Shown: positions 8,015 to 17,088, counted from the first letter of the stretch. The stretch is 64,000 bases of DNA from Lentzea albidocapillata subsp. violacea (GCF_900100275.1 NZ_FNET01000011.1:225882-289881); one strand, 5' to 3'. Numbers and translations are program-made. Notes: a model not told the origin generated them from the letters alone.

Positions 8015-10009
8015 CTACGAGAGAGAACGCACCTCTCGGATCACGGTGACGATCTCGTCCATGATCTCGGTCAGCTCGTAGTCCTTGGGCGTGAACACCC
8101 GCGCCACGCCACGCTCGCGCAGCTTGGCGGCGTCGTCCGGCGGGATGATGCCGCCGACGATGACCGGGATGTCCCCGGCACCGGCCGCGCGCAGGCCGTC
8201 GACCACGGCGGGCACGACCTCCAGGTGCGAGCCAGAGAGGATCGAGAGGCCCACGACGTGCACGTCCTCCTGCACGGCGGCCGCGACAATCTGCGCCGGC
8301 GTGAGGCGGATGCCCTGGTAGACGACCTCGAAACCGACGTCGCGGGCGCGCACGGCGACCTGCTCGGCGCCGTTGGAGTGGCCGTCGAGACCCGGCTTGC
8401 CGACGAGCATGCGCAGGCGCTCGCCCATCTCCTCGCCGGTCGAACGCACCCGTTCACGCACGCGCGCGATCTCCGAGCCCGCCTCGCCGGAAGCCGACGC
8501 ACCGGAAACGCCTGTCGGCGCACGGTATTCGCCGAACGTCTCCCGCAGCGCCTGCGACCACTCGCCAGTCGTCACGCCGGCACGTGCGCACGCCAGCGTG
8601 ACCTCGACGAGGTTCCTGTCGGTCTTCGCGGCCTCACGCAGGGCGTCCAGGGACGCCTCGACCGCGGCGTTGTCGCGGTTGGCGCGCCACTGCCTGATCG
8701 CCTCGACGGCCTGCGCCTCGGCGACCGGGTCGATGGTCTCGATCGAGTTCGCGCCCTCGGCCTGCAGCGGCGACGGCTCGGTCGTGTCGAACTTGTTGAC
8801 GCCCACCACGATGTCCTCGCCCGCCTCGACGCGGCGGCGGCGATCCGCCAGTGACGACACGAGGTTCGACTTCATGTAGCCGGACTCGACGGCCGCGACG
8901 GCGCCGCCCATCGCCTGCACGCGGTCGATCTCCTCGCGGGCACCGGCCAGGATCTCGCCGACCTTCGCCTCGATGACCGGTGAGCCGTCGAAGATGTCGT
9001 CGTACTCCAGGAGGTCCGTCTCGTAGGCGAGCACCTGCTGCATGCGCAACGCCCACTGCTGGTCCCACGGGCGCGGCAGGCCGAGTGCCTCGTTCCACGC
9101 GGGGAGCTGGATGGCGCGCGCACGGGCGTTGCGGGACAACGAGACCGCGAGCATCTCCAGCACGATGCGCTGGACGTTGTTCTCCGGCTGTGCCTCGGTG
9201 AGACCGAGGGAGTTGACCTGCACGCCGTAGCGGAACCGGCGGTGCTTCGGGTTCTCGACGCCGTAACGCTCCAGCGTGATCTCGTCCCACAGCTGGGCGA
9301 ACGCGCGCATCTTGCACATTTCTTCGATGAACCGCACACCGGCGTTCACGAAGAAGGAGATGCGCGCGACGACCTCGCCGAACTTCTCCTGCGGCACCTG
9401 ACCGGAGTCGCGCACCGAGTCGAGGACGGCGATCGCCGTGCACATCGCGTACGCGACCTCCTGCGCCGGCGTCGCGCCGACCTCCTGGAGGTGGTAGCTG
9501 CAGATGTTGATCGGGTTCCACTTCGGCACGTTCGACACGGTCCACGCGACCATGTCGGTGATCAGCCGAAGCGACGGTCCCGGCGGGAACACGTAGGTGC
9601 CGCGGGACAGGTACTCCTTGATGATGTCGTTCTGCGTCGTGCCGGCGAGCGCCGACGGGTCCGCGCCCTGCTCCTCCGCCACGGTGACGTACATGGCGAG
9701 CAGCCACATGGCCGTCGCGTTGATCGTCATCGACGTGTTGGCACTCGCGAGCGGGATCTGGTCGAAGAGCTGCCGCATGTCGCCGATGTGGCTGATGGGC
9801 ACGCCGACCTTGCCGACCTCGCCCTTCGCGAGCTCGTCGTCGGGGTCGTAGCCGGTCTGCGTCGGCAGGTCGAACGCCACCGACAACCCGGTCTGGCCCT
9901 TCGACAGGTTCCGGCGGTAGAGCTCGTTGGAGGCGGTGGCCGACGAGTGACCCGCGTACGTGCGCATCACCCAGGGCCGGTCGCGCTCACGGTCAGCTGG
10001 GTACGGCAC
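8015..10009 (-). CDS. meaA: ethylmalonyl-CoA mutase-type B12 enzyme (MeaA)
   Basis: A ~664-residue adenosylcobalamin-dependent acyl-CoA mutase with the substrate-binding TIM barrel (about residues 10-500) and the B12 domain (about 530-660) in one chain. The cobalamin-binding His lies in DGHSNG, followed by SGSH and VGG motifs. The layout and sequence (DRPWVMRTYAGHSSA near the start, LTEAQPENNVQRI in the core) match actinobacterial MeaA, which rearranges ethylmalonyl-CoA to methylsuccinyl-CoA, rather than methylmalonyl-CoA mutase, which needs two subunits. An ATG at 10024 is possible, but GGGAGG lies 6 nt before the GTG at 10009. The adenosyltransferase at 11691 can supply its cofactor. Confidence 0.85.
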   Translation of the reverse strand: MPYPADRERDRPWVMRTYAGHSSATASNELYRRNLSKGQTGLSVAFDLPTQTGYDPDDELAKGEVGKVGVPISHIGDMRQLFDQIPLASANTSMTINATAMWLLAMYVTVAEEQGADPSALAGTTQNDIIKEYLSRGTYVFPPGPSLRLITDMVAWTVSNVPKWNPINICSYHLQEVGATPAQEVAYAMCTAIAVLDSVRDSGQVPQEKFGEVVARISFFVNAGVRFIEEMCKMRAFAQLWDEITLERYGVENPKHRRFRYGVQVNSLGLTEAQPENNVQRIVLEMLAVSLSRNARARAIQLPAWNEALGLPRPWDQQWALRMQQVLAYETDLLEYDDIFDGSPVIEAKVGEILAGAREEIDRVQAMGGAVAAVESGYMKSNLVSSLADRRRRVEAGEDIVVGVNKFDTTEPSPLQAEGANSIETIDPVAEAQAVEAIRQWRANRDNAAVEASLDALREAAKTDRNLVEVTLACARAGVTTGEWSQALRETFGEYRAPTGVSGASASGEAGSEIARVRERVRSTGEEMGERLRMLVGKPGLDGHSNGAEQVAVRARDVGFEVVYQGIRLTPAQIVAAAVQEDVHVVGLSILSGSHLEVVPAVVDGLRAAGAGDIPVIVGGIIPPDDAAKLRERGVARVFTPKDYELTEIMDEIVTVIREVRSLS

Positions 10010-10112
10010 AGCAACCTCCCACATCGTCGTTCTCAGGAGGGTACTGGCCGGTAACCATTGCTGCGCGTGCGATTGCTCACTGAATCGTGACCACTGGGAG
10101 CATGATGAAGAG

Positions 10113-10400
10113 GTGACGGGCTTCTACCAGACCGGGATCGTCTTCGGGGTTCTCGGCTTGCTGGCTCTGGTGCTGAGGTACTTCGCGGGCAACGACAAAC
10201 GGCCCGTGCCGGATCTGGACGGCACGGACTTCGGGTTGCTGAGCGAGGTGGCTGTCGTGCCCACCGAAGAGGCCGCGAACGTCCTCGTGCAGAAGCTGAA
10301 GAAGAACGGGGTGCGTGCCACGCGCTCACGAAACGCGCCTTACCGGGTGATGGTGTTCCCGGCGGACGTCGCGAACGCGCGGCTGGTGCTCAGGAGCTGA
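10113..10400 (+). CDS. small membrane-anchored DUF2007-like protein
   Basis: A 95-residue protein with one N-terminal membrane helix (about residues 4-22) and a small cytosolic domain. The segment VPTEEAANVLVQKLKKNGV followed by a Val/Arg-rich strand resembles DUF2007 (putative signal-transducing) domains. The GTG start at 10113 has GAAGAG just upstream. It is convergent with murA, overlapping its end by 11 bp. Function is unknown. Confidence 0.6.
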   Translation: MTGFYQTGIVFGVLGLLALVLRYFAGNDKRPVPDLDGTDFGLLSEVAVVPTEEAANVLVQKLKKNGVRATRSRNAPYRVMVFPADVANARLVLRS

Positions 10401-11655
10401 CGCGTTCCACGTCGGCCCCGAGCTTGCGGAGGTTCTCCACGAACCCGGGGTAACCGCGCTCGATGTGGAAGATCTCGTAGACCTCGGTGGCACCGTCGGC
10501 ACACAGACCGGCGAGCACGAGCCCCGCACCAGCGCGGATATCCGACGCCCACACCGGCGCGCTGGACAGCTTCTCGATCCCGCGGATCACGGCGTGATGA
10601 CCGTCCGTGCGCGCGTCGGCCCCGAGCCTGATCATCTCGTCGATGAACCGGAACCGTGACTCGAACAGGTTCTCGGTGATCATCGCGGTGCCCTCGGAGA
10701 CCGTGGACAGCGCGATCGCGAACGGCTGGTTGTCCGTGGCGAAGCCGGGATACGGCAGCGTCACGAAGTCGACGGCCTTGGGCCGCCCCTCCATGACGAC
10801 GCGGAACCCCTCGTCCTCACCCTCGTAGACGGTGACCTCGGCGCCCGCCATGCGCAGCTTCTCCAGCACCAGGTCGAGGTGGTGCGGGTTCACCCCGCGC
10901 ACCCGCACGTCCCCGCGCGTCATGACGGCGGCGAAACCCCAGGTCGCACCCACGATCCGGTCACCGATGACCCGGTGCTCGGTCGGCTTGAGCTCGGTCA
11001 CGCCGTGGACGGTGAGGGTGGACGTGCCGGCGCCCTCGACCTTCGCGCCCATCTGGTTGAGCATCAGGCAGAGGTCGACGATCTCGGGCTCACGAGCGGC
11101 GTTGTCGATGACCGTCGTCCCGGTGGCCAGCACGGCCGCCATCAGGATGTTCTCGGTCGCGCCCATGCTCGGGAAGTCGAGCCAGATCTGCGTGCCGTGC
11201 AGCCCCTCGGCCTCGGCGACGATGCAGCCGTGCTCGATCCACGTCCGCGCACCGAGCTTCTCGAGCCCGCTCTGGTGCATGTCCAACGGCCGCGAACCGA
11301 TCGCGTCACCGCCGGGCAACGCCACGACCGCGCGCTTGCACCGCCCGACCAGCGGCCCGAGCACACAGATGCTCGCGCGCAGCTTGCCCATCGCCTCGGA
11401 ATCAGCCCGATGACTCAACTCGGCGGGCGTGGTGATCCTCGCCACGTCACCTTCGAGCTCGACCTCGCACCCGAGACTCCGCAGCGCGTCCGCCATCAGC
11501 GGCACGTCGAGGATGTCCGGGCAGTTGGTGATGGTCGTGGTGCCCTCGGCCAGCAGGGCCGCGGCCATCAGCTTGAGCACGCTGTTCTTGGCGCCGACGA
11601 CATCAACATCGCCGACCAGCCTTGCGCCACCGTGTACCCGGAAATGCTCGCTCAC
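10390..11655 (-). CDS. murA: UDP-GlcNAc enolpyruvyl transferase MurA, Asp117 form
   Basis: A 421-residue enzyme that transfers enolpyruvate from PEP to UDP-GlcNAc, the first committed step of peptidoglycan synthesis, in the cytoplasm. The N-terminal K-N pair is seen in GAKNSVLKL. The catalytic loop reads LPGGDAIGSRPLDMH, with Asp at residue 117 where E. coli has Cys115. In Mycobacterium tuberculosis the same Cys-to-Asp state makes the enzyme intrinsically fosfomycin-resistant. Length and C-terminal part (GYPGFVENLRKLGA) are standard. It is divergent from the adenosyltransferase gene with only 35 bp between starts. Confidence 0.95.
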   Translation of the reverse strand: MSEHFRVHGGARLVGDVDVVGAKNSVLKLMAAALLAEGTTTITNCPDILDVPLMADALRSLGCEVELEGDVARITTPAELSHRADSEAMGKLRASICVLGPLVGRCKRAVVALPGGDAIGSRPLDMHQSGLEKLGARTWIEHGCIVAEAEGLHGTQIWLDFPSMGATENILMAAVLATGTTVIDNAAREPEIVDLCLMLNQMGAKVEGAGTSTLTVHGVTELKPTEHRVIGDRIVGATWGFAAVMTRGDVRVRGVNPHHLDLVLEKLRMAGAEVTVYEGEDEGFRVVMEGRPKAVDFVTLPYPGFATDNQPFAIALSTVSEGTAMITENLFESRFRFIDEMIRLGADARTDGHHAVIRGIEKLSSAPVWASDIRAGAGLVLAGLCADGATEVYEIFHIERGYPGFVENLRKLGADVERVSS

Positions 11656-11690
11656 GCGGCAATCCTACGGACGGCTCTAAAGTGCCAGCC

Positions 11691-12263
11691 ATGGCGGTAC
11701 ATCTCACCAAGATCTACACGCGGGTCGGCGACGACGGTACGACCGGCCTCGGCGACTTCTCCCGCGTCCCCAAGACCTCACCACGCATCGAGGCCTACGC
11801 GGACGTGGACGAAACGAACGCGTCCCTCGGCGTGGCCCTGGCGCTGGGCCAACTGGCACCAGACGTCTTCGAGGTGGTGCGCAAGGTGCAGAACGACCTC
11901 TTCGACGTCGGAGCGGACCTCTGCACCCCGATCACCCCGGACCCGAAGTACCCACCCCTGCGCGTGACCCAGGCCTACGTGGACCGCCTGGAGACCTACT
12001 GCGACACGTTCAACGAACGCCTGGGCAAACTCGACTCGTTCATCCTGAACGGGGGCACGCCAGGAGCGGCCCTGCTGCACCAGGCGCGCACCATCGCCCG
12101 CCGCGCGGAACGACGCACGTGGTCACTGATCGAAGAGGACGCCGAGCACACGAACGTCCTCACGGCCAAGTACCTGAACCGGCTCTCGGACCTGCTGTTC
12201 ATCCTGGCTCGCGTGGCCAACCCGGACGGCGACGTGCTCTGGCAGCCGGGCGAGAACGCCTGA
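11691..12263 (+). CDS. PduO-type cob(I)alamin adenosyltransferase
   Basis: A 190-residue enzyme that transfers the adenosyl group of ATP to cob(I)alamin, giving adenosylcobalamin. The N-terminal ATP-binding motif is TRVGDDGTTGLGDFSRV; the C-terminal RRAERR and NRLSDLLFILAR motifs are intact. There is no clear ribosome binding site before ATG 11691 and the divergent murA start is 35 bp away, so translation may be leaderless or nearly so. Its cofactor product is needed by MeaA (8015-10009). Confidence 0.9.
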   Translation: MAVHLTKIYTRVGDDGTTGLGDFSRVPKTSPRIEAYADVDETNASLGVALALGQLAPDVFEVVRKVQNDLFDVGADLCTPITPDPKYPPLRVTQAYVDRLETYCDTFNERLGKLDSFILNGGTPGAALLHQARTIARRAERRTWSLIEEDAEHTNVLTAKYLNRLSDLLFILARVANPDGDVLWQPGENA

Positions 12264-12405
12264 CGCACGCAAGCAACCCTCGGGCGGTGTCGCCCGCACG
12301 GCACGCCCGCCAACGCAAGGCGACCACGTACGAGTCCTGGCGTGGCGATGCGAAGCGAGCCGTCCGAACCTTGGACGCCGGGTGGCGGTTCGGGTCCGCT
12401 CATGG

Positions 12406-12530
12406 CGATTGGGGCTTTACCTTGAGTGGGCGGGATGCTCCCCTCACGGGCACGGCCGGGCGCTTTTCAGCCCGGCCCGTTCCGGCCGTCAAGCATCCCG
12501 CCAGAGGCTCAAGGTCAAGCCCCAATCGCA
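12406..12530. repeat. long imperfect inverted repeat (MITE- or structured-RNA-like)
   Basis: The outer arms match over 22 nt with one mismatch (left arm from 12406, GCGATTGGGGCTT then ACCTTGAG; right arm ends at 12530). A second block (GCGGGATGCT) and an inner GCCGGGC/GCCCGGC block extend the stem, leaving a small GCTTTTCA-type loop. The whole is ~125 nt and would fold into one long hairpin. A 12-bp direct repeat CGCAAGGCGACC flanks it at 12314-12325 and 12569-12580. I see no open reading frame in 12264-12619. It could be a miniature mobile element, a repetitive palindrome or a structured transcript end. Confidence 0.6.
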
Positions 12531-12619
12531 ACCCCGCGCAGTTCCGTCACGACCTGACGGACCACCCTCGCAAGGCGACCTCTCGCACGCCAACGCAACC
12601 CACCCCGCCCGCACGCAAA

Positions 12620-12651
12620 AACGACCCGCCGGGAACCCCCGACGGGTCGTT
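12620..12651 (-). terminator. terminator after the atpC-DUF2550 unit
   Basis: AACGACCCG and CGGGTCGTT form a perfect stem with an inner CCGGG/CCCCG part, and the minus-strand transcript continues with a run of five U. It lies 9 nt after the stop of the DUF2550 gene. Confidence 0.75.
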
Positions 12652-12660
12652 CGCACAATC

Positions 12661-13092
12661 TCAAGAAGCCCAGGGAATCGATCGCCCCGGCGGCGAAGAC
12701 TCGAGCCAGGACAGGAACCCGGTAAGAGCATCCGGCCCCATGGCGATCTCGACCTCACCAGAGGCGGACCGGCACCGCAGCACGATCGCGCCCACCGGCA
12801 TGGCGTAGGCCTCAGGCCCGGTCGGCTCCCGCCGGGCATCGATCTCGAGCCCGTCCCGGGAGATCAGCTCGTTCGGCCCGGACCCGAGCGACAGCACCCG
12901 GAACCAGGCGAACGAGTCGCCCCGGTAGTGCCCCACGCCCAGGTGCCAGCCACGCCCACGATCGTCGAACTGGCTGCGCAGGGCGACGTGCACACCACCC
13001 TCACGCAGCAGCCGGATGCGGCGCCAGGCGAAGTACGTGATGACGATCGCCACCCCAAGAAGGATCAGGCCGGCACTCTCGGTGATCCCCAC
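12661..13092 (-). CDS. DUF2550 membrane protein
   Basis: A 143-residue protein with one N-terminal membrane helix (about residues 5-23) followed by a soluble domain. It matches DUF2550, which follows the ATP synthase epsilon gene in most actinobacteria. The domain has the typical GWHLGVGHYRGD and LSWLESSPPGRS segments. It is 22 bp downstream of atpC and shares its transcript. Its role in or near the ATP synthase is not established. Confidence 0.82.
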   Translation of the reverse strand: MGITESAGLILLGVAIVITYFAWRRIRLLREGGVHVALRSQFDDRGRGWHLGVGHYRGDSFAWFRVLSLGSGPNELISRDGLEIDARREPTGPEAYAMPVGAIVLRCRSASGEVEIAMGPDALTGFLSWLESSPPGRSIPWAS

Positions 13093-13114
13093 GGCTGCGG
13101 CCTCGTGCCCGGTC

Positions 13115-13480
13115 TCAGGCCGACTGTTCCACGGCCCGCACGCGCGCTGCCGCTCGTGCGCGCTCTGCGTCGTCCGCGTCCTGCAGCGCCGTGCGCGCCG
13201 CGTTCACGTCGATCTCGCCCGCGAGCTCGGCGTCCTCGGCGAGAATCGATACGCCGGTGCCGGTCACGGAGAGGAAGCCACCATGCACGGCGGCGGTGAC
13301 AAGGCCACCGTCCGTCGTGCGCACGCGCACCACGCCACCCTCGACCAGCTGGCCGAGCACGGGCTCGTGACCGGGCAGGATGCCGATCTCGCCCTCGGTG
13401 GTCTGCGCCGAAACAGAGGTGGCCTTACCGGACCACAAACGGCGTTCAACGGCGACCAGTTCAACGGTCATCTCGGCCAC
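13115..13480 (-). CDS. atpC: ATP synthase epsilon subunit
   Basis: A 121-residue epsilon subunit of the F1 central stalk. The N-terminal beta-barrel is complete (MTVELVAVERRLWSG; GEIGILPGHEPVLGQL) and a short helical C-terminal part is rich in Ala and Arg. The GTG at 13480 has GGGAG upstream; longer readings are artefacts. Normally atpC directly follows atpD. Here it is 6.9 kb from atpD, with seven features including genes on the other strand in between, and so must have its own promoter. Confidence 0.93.
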   Translation of the reverse strand: MAEMTVELVAVERRLWSGKATSVSAQTTEGEIGILPGHEPVLGQLVEGGVVRVRTTDGGLVTAAVHGGFLSVTGTGVSILAEDAELAGEIDVNAARTALQDADDAERARAAARVRAVEQSA

Positions 13481-13586
13481 GCGTATCTCCCTCGTCGTCT
13501 GGAGTCGAACTGAGTCTAAACGGTCGCCTGACAACCTTGCCGCCCCGCCCGGTGTCAGTACCTTCGACGACCGCCGAAGGGGGGAC

Positions 13587-14075
13587 ATGCAGGACTTCGA
13601 GGACTTCGTGGCGTTGCGGTCGCAGGCACTGTTGCGCACCGCCTACTTGCTGTGCGGTGGCGACAAAGGCGCCGCTGAGGACATTCTGCAGGACGTCCTC
13701 ATGAGCATGTACGGCAAGTGGCACCGGATCAGGTCCTCACCTGAAGCGTACGCACGCGCCGCACTGGCCAACTCGGCCGCGAACCGCTGGCGCCGGCGTT
13801 CGCGCAAACCGGAGGCACCGCTGGAACCGGGGGCGGTACCTCCGGCGCACGGGCACGAGCAACAGGTCGTGGACGCGGACAGCGTGGTGCGTGCGCTGGC
13901 GCAGTTGCCGAAGAAGATGCGCGCCGTTCTGGTGCTCCGGTTCTTCGACGACCTCAGTGAGGCGGAGACCGCGCGCGCACTCGGTTGCGGCGTCGGCACG
14001 GTGAAGAGCCAGACCTCGCGCGGCCTCGCCCGCATGCGCGAACTGATGGGTGAGCAGGTGCTGACGTGGAGTTGA
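13587..14075 (+). CDS. SigE-family ECF sigma factor
   Basis: A 162-residue ECF-type sigma-70 protein with only regions 2 and 4. Region 2 covers about residues 5-70 (FVALRSQALLRTAYLLCG, then EDILQDVLMSMY). Region 4 covers about 105-155 with the helix-turn-helix LSEAETARALGCGVGTVKSQTSRGL. It resembles the actinobacterial SigE-like subfamily. The stop overlaps the start of the next gene by 10 bp, the usual way of pairing a sigma factor with its anti-sigma. TGACA/TGTCA (13529-13557) lie upstream and could be part of an autoregulated promoter. Confidence 0.88.
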   Translation: MQDFEDFVALRSQALLRTAYLLCGGDKGAAEDILQDVLMSMYGKWHRIRSSPEAYARAALANSAANRWRRRSRKPEAPLEPGAVPPAHGHEQQVVDADSVVRALAQLPKKMRAVLVLRFFDDLSEAETARALGCGVGTVKSQTSRGLARMRELMGEQVLTWS

Positions 14076-15286
14076 AGCAGGCAATGGAGGCCGCCACGGC
14101 GGAACTCGACGTGCGGCCGGGATTCGTGGGGGACGTGATGGCCGGGGGACGACGCAGGCACACGCGCAAGCTGGTGGCGGTGACCGCGGCGGTGGCGCTA
14201 CTCGCCGGAGTGACGGCGGGGGTGATGGTGACCCGTTCCGACGAGCACGGCGGCTTCACCACCCGCGATCCGCGACTGACGGCCGCGACGAGTGGCGACC
14301 TGGCGTCCAGCCGGAAGGACGTCGAGCACGCTCTGCAGGTGTGGCAAAGCACACAGAAGGCACCGGAGCGCATCACGGACTTCTCGGCTCCCGCACGCGT
14401 CTTCTGGGCGGGCAGCACGCCGGACGGCCCCGCGGTGCTGATCCTGCAACCGGTCCGGGTGGCGAGCACACCCACGCCCAAGACCCTCGTCGGCCTGGTC
14501 GCGATGAACGAGGTCGTGGATCGCGAGGTGCTCCTCGACGGTGAACCTGAGCGCGGGCTGTACCGCTTCGGCGCGAGCGAGTCGACGAACGTCGTGCTGA
14601 ACCTCGGCCGGACGGTCTACTGGTCACAGCGGCCGGTGCGCGGCGGGGACGGCCGGCTGTCGCGGCAGTGGCAGGCGGCCGAGTCCAGCGGAGGTGGCGT
14701 GGCCGTGGTGAGCGCACAGCAGGCGGACCGGCCGGTGTTCGTGCGGTCCGACAGCAGGCCCGCCGCCGACGACTTCCTCAGCGAACCGCTCATGGCGAAG
14801 CCGGACTACGGACCGGACGGCGCGTTCCAGCCGCACGCCGGCCTCGGCTGGACCGACAACGTCTGGGCGACGAACCGTCAGGACGAACACCCGCAGATGA
14901 AGTCGATGCTCTCGCACCGGGACATGCAGAGGGCCGGAGTGCTCGACTACGTCGTGCGCGACTACGAGTGGGGCAGGTGGCAGGTGCAGGCGTGGCTGCC
15001 GGATGGCAGGTTCGTCTCCGTCTTCGAGGCGAACGGCGAGACGTACGCCGCCCTCTACCGGGCGAACGGCACGTTCGACGGCGGCCTGGCCGGCAGCGCG
15101 GTGAACAGGACCGCGCCGCTGCCGGCACGGGTGCGGCTACCTGGCGACTTGGGCACTGTCGTGGCCGAGTTCGGCGCACGCATCGGTCCGGACCGGCGGC
15201 CGGACGTGTGGATCGCACCTGCGGGCACGACCGAGGTGGCCGTCGAACGGCCGAACGGCGACTCGGTCCAGGTTCCTTTGGCCTAG
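14066..15286 (+). CDS. putative membrane anti-sigma factor
   Basis: A 406-residue protein with a short cytoplasmic N-terminus (about 35 residues), one membrane helix (about 36-54) and a large external domain of ~345 residues without a family I recognise. There is no zinc-binding HxxxCxxC motif. Its overlap with the sigma gene and its topology suggest that it holds the sigma factor at the membrane and senses an external signal. This is inference from context. Confidence 0.6.
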   Translation: MELKQAMEAATAELDVRPGFVGDVMAGGRRRHTRKLVAVTAAVALLAGVTAGVMVTRSDEHGGFTTRDPRLTAATSGDLASSRKDVEHALQVWQSTQKAPERITDFSAPARVFWAGSTPDGPAVLILQPVRVASTPTPKTLVGLVAMNEVVDREVLLDGEPERGLYRFGASESTNVVLNLGRTVYWSQRPVRGGDGRLSRQWQAAESSGGGVAVVSAQQADRPVFVRSDSRPAADDFLSEPLMAKPDYGPDGAFQPHAGLGWTDNVWATNRQDEHPQMKSMLSHRDMQRAGVLDYVVRDYEWGRWQVQAWLPDGRFVSVFEANGETYAALYRANGTFDGGLAGSAVNRTAPLPARVRLPGDLGTVVAEFGARIGPDRRPDVWIAPAGTTEVAVERPNGDSVQVPLA

Positions 15287-15357
15287 GGTCCTGCAAGTTC
15301 GTTCGGTGAGAGGCGCGGGCGAGCGCGTGCCGCCGGACGAGGCTTACCGGACGCGAG

Positions 15358-17088
15358 CTAGGCACCGTGCCAGGAGCGCCAGAGCGTTGCGTAGGTGCCG
15401 TCCCTGGCCACCAGGTCGTCGTGGGATCCCAGTTCCACGATCCGGCCCGAGTCGACGACCGCGATCCGGTCGGCGTCACGCGCGGTCTGCAACCGGTGCG
15501 CGATCGCGATCACCGTGCGTCTCTCCCGCACAGCCGCGATCGCGCGCTCCGCGTGCCGGGCCGTGGCCGGGTCGAGCGAGGACGTCGCCTCGTCCAGCAC
15601 CAGCGTGTGCGGATCGGCGACCTCGACGCGTGCGAGCGCGAGTTGTTGTGCCTGCGCGGGATCCAGCTCCACGCCACCCGCACCGAGCAGCGTTTCGAGG
15701 CCTTCCGGTAACTCCTCGAACCATCCCGCGCCGACGGTGCGCAACGCTTCGAGCAACCGGTCGTCCGGAGCGTCCGGCGCCGCCATCGCGAGGTTGTCCC
15801 TGACCGTGCCGATGAACACGTGATGTTCTTGCGTCACCAGCACGATCCGCTGTTCACCGGCTGCCGTGAGATCAGCGACGGACACCCCGCCGACGAGCAC
15901 CGAACCCTCACCAGGGCGGTCGACGCCCGCGATCAACCGGCCCAGCGTCGACTTGCCCGCGCCGGAGACGCCGACGATCGCCAGCCGTTCTCCCTGCTGC
16001 ACCACGAGGTCAACACCGTGCAGGACCTCATGGCCGTCCACATAGGAGTAATGAACTCCGCTCACCTCGATGCGGTCGCTGTCCGGTTCACGGACGGCGG
16101 GCGCGGGTTCGGCGTGGGCCCCGATCCCCTCGATCCGCGCGAACGACGCGCCGCCGCGCTGAAGGAACTCCACCCAGAACAGGATGCGGTCCATCGGCTC
16201 GACCAGCCGCCACACCCACAGCACCGCCGTGACGACGACCTCGATCCGCACGCCGTCGGCCGCGTAGAAGAAGCCGCCGACGAGCAGCACCAGCGCGGCC
16301 GGCAGGGTGTTCACGAAGGTGGTCACCGGGAACAGCACGTTCCTGAGCGCGAGCGTCCTCAGCCGCGCCCGGTACGACCGCGCGATGGTGCCGTCCGCCG
16401 CCGCCAGAATCCGGGCCCTCAGGCCGTACGTCTCGATCGTCCGGCTGCCCTCGCCCACCGCCGCGGACATCTCCGCGACGTCGCCGGCGGCCTCGCTCTC
16501 CGCGAGATACGCGTCGCGCGCACGGGCGAGATACCAGCGCACCACCCACACCACAAACGGCATCCCGGCCAGGGAGACGAGGCCGAGCACGGGATCCAGC
16601 CAGAACACCGCCACGAACACCACCACGAGGTGCACGGCGCCCGCGAGCACCTCGGGCACGCTGTCCCGCAACGCCTGGCCGACCGTGCCGACGTCGCTCG
16701 TCACGCGGCTCAGCAGGTCGCCGGTGCTCAGCCGGTCGACCACTCGCGCGGGCAACGCCAGCGTGCGCGTCACCGCCTCCTCGCGCAACGAGGCCAGAAA
16801 CCGTTCGCCGAGTCTCGCCGCCCGCAACGCGCTGTACCGCACCAATACCAGGTGCAGCGCGGCCGCACCGAGCACCCCGAGCGCGAGCTGGTCCACAGTG
16901 GACAGGGTGAGGGAACCGGCCTCCACCCCGCCGACGATCTTGCCGAGCAGATACGGCCCGACGAGGCCCGACAACGCCGAGAGCGCGGTGAGCACGAGCA
17001 CCACGGCCAGCGCGCGCCGTTCGCCCCGGAGCAGCCGCGCCGCCGCCTGCCGCACCTCCCGGCGGTCCGCGATCGGCAGCCTGGTCAT
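15358..17088 (-). CDS. ABC exporter half-transporter, active Walker A, degenerate signature
   Basis: A 576-residue fusion of a six-helix transmembrane domain (about 1-310) and a nucleotide-binding domain (about 340-576). The Walker A motif GVSGAGKST, Q-loop (VTQEHH), Walker B with catalytic Glu (LVLDEATSSLD) and H-loop (IAHRL) are intact. The ABC signature LSGGQ is replaced by LDPAQ. This half can bind and hydrolyse ATP only with a partner that supplies the signature. The neighbouring half (17486-19003) is the mirror image: good signature, no Walker A. Together they would form a heterodimeric exporter; substrate unknown. Confidence 0.85.
   Translation of the reverse strand: MTRLPIADRREVRQAAARLLRGERRALAVVLVLTALSALSGLVGPYLLGKIVGGVEAGSLTLSTVDQLALGVLGAAALHLVLVRYSALRAARLGERFLASLREEAVTRTLALPARVVDRLSTGDLLSRVTSDVGTVGQALRDSVPEVLAGAVHLVVVFVAVFWLDPVLGLVSLAGMPFVVWVVRWYLARARDAYLAESEAAGDVAEMSAAVGEGSRTIETYGLRARILAAADGTIARSYRARLRTLALRNVLFPVTTFVNTLPAALVLLVGGFFYAADGVRIEVVVTAVLWVWRLVEPMDRILFWVEFLQRGGASFARIEGIGAHAEPAPAVREPDSDRIEVSGVHYSYVDGHEVLHGVDLVVQQGERLAIVGVSGAGKSTLGRLIAGVDRPGEGSVLVGGVSVADLTAAGEQRIVLVTQEHHVFIGTVRDNLAMAAPDAPDDRLLEALRTVGAGWFEELPEGLETLLGAGGVELDPAQAQQLALARVEVADPHTLVLDEATSSLDPATARHAERAIAAVRERRTVIAIAHRLQTARDADRIAVVDSGRIVELGSHDDLVARDGTYATLWRSWHGA

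Noticed and set aside
10010..10112. Cobalamin riboswitch in front of meaA
   Set aside because: The space is only about 100 bp and no B12-box or extended stem set is visible; meaA starts right after a plain GGGAGG.
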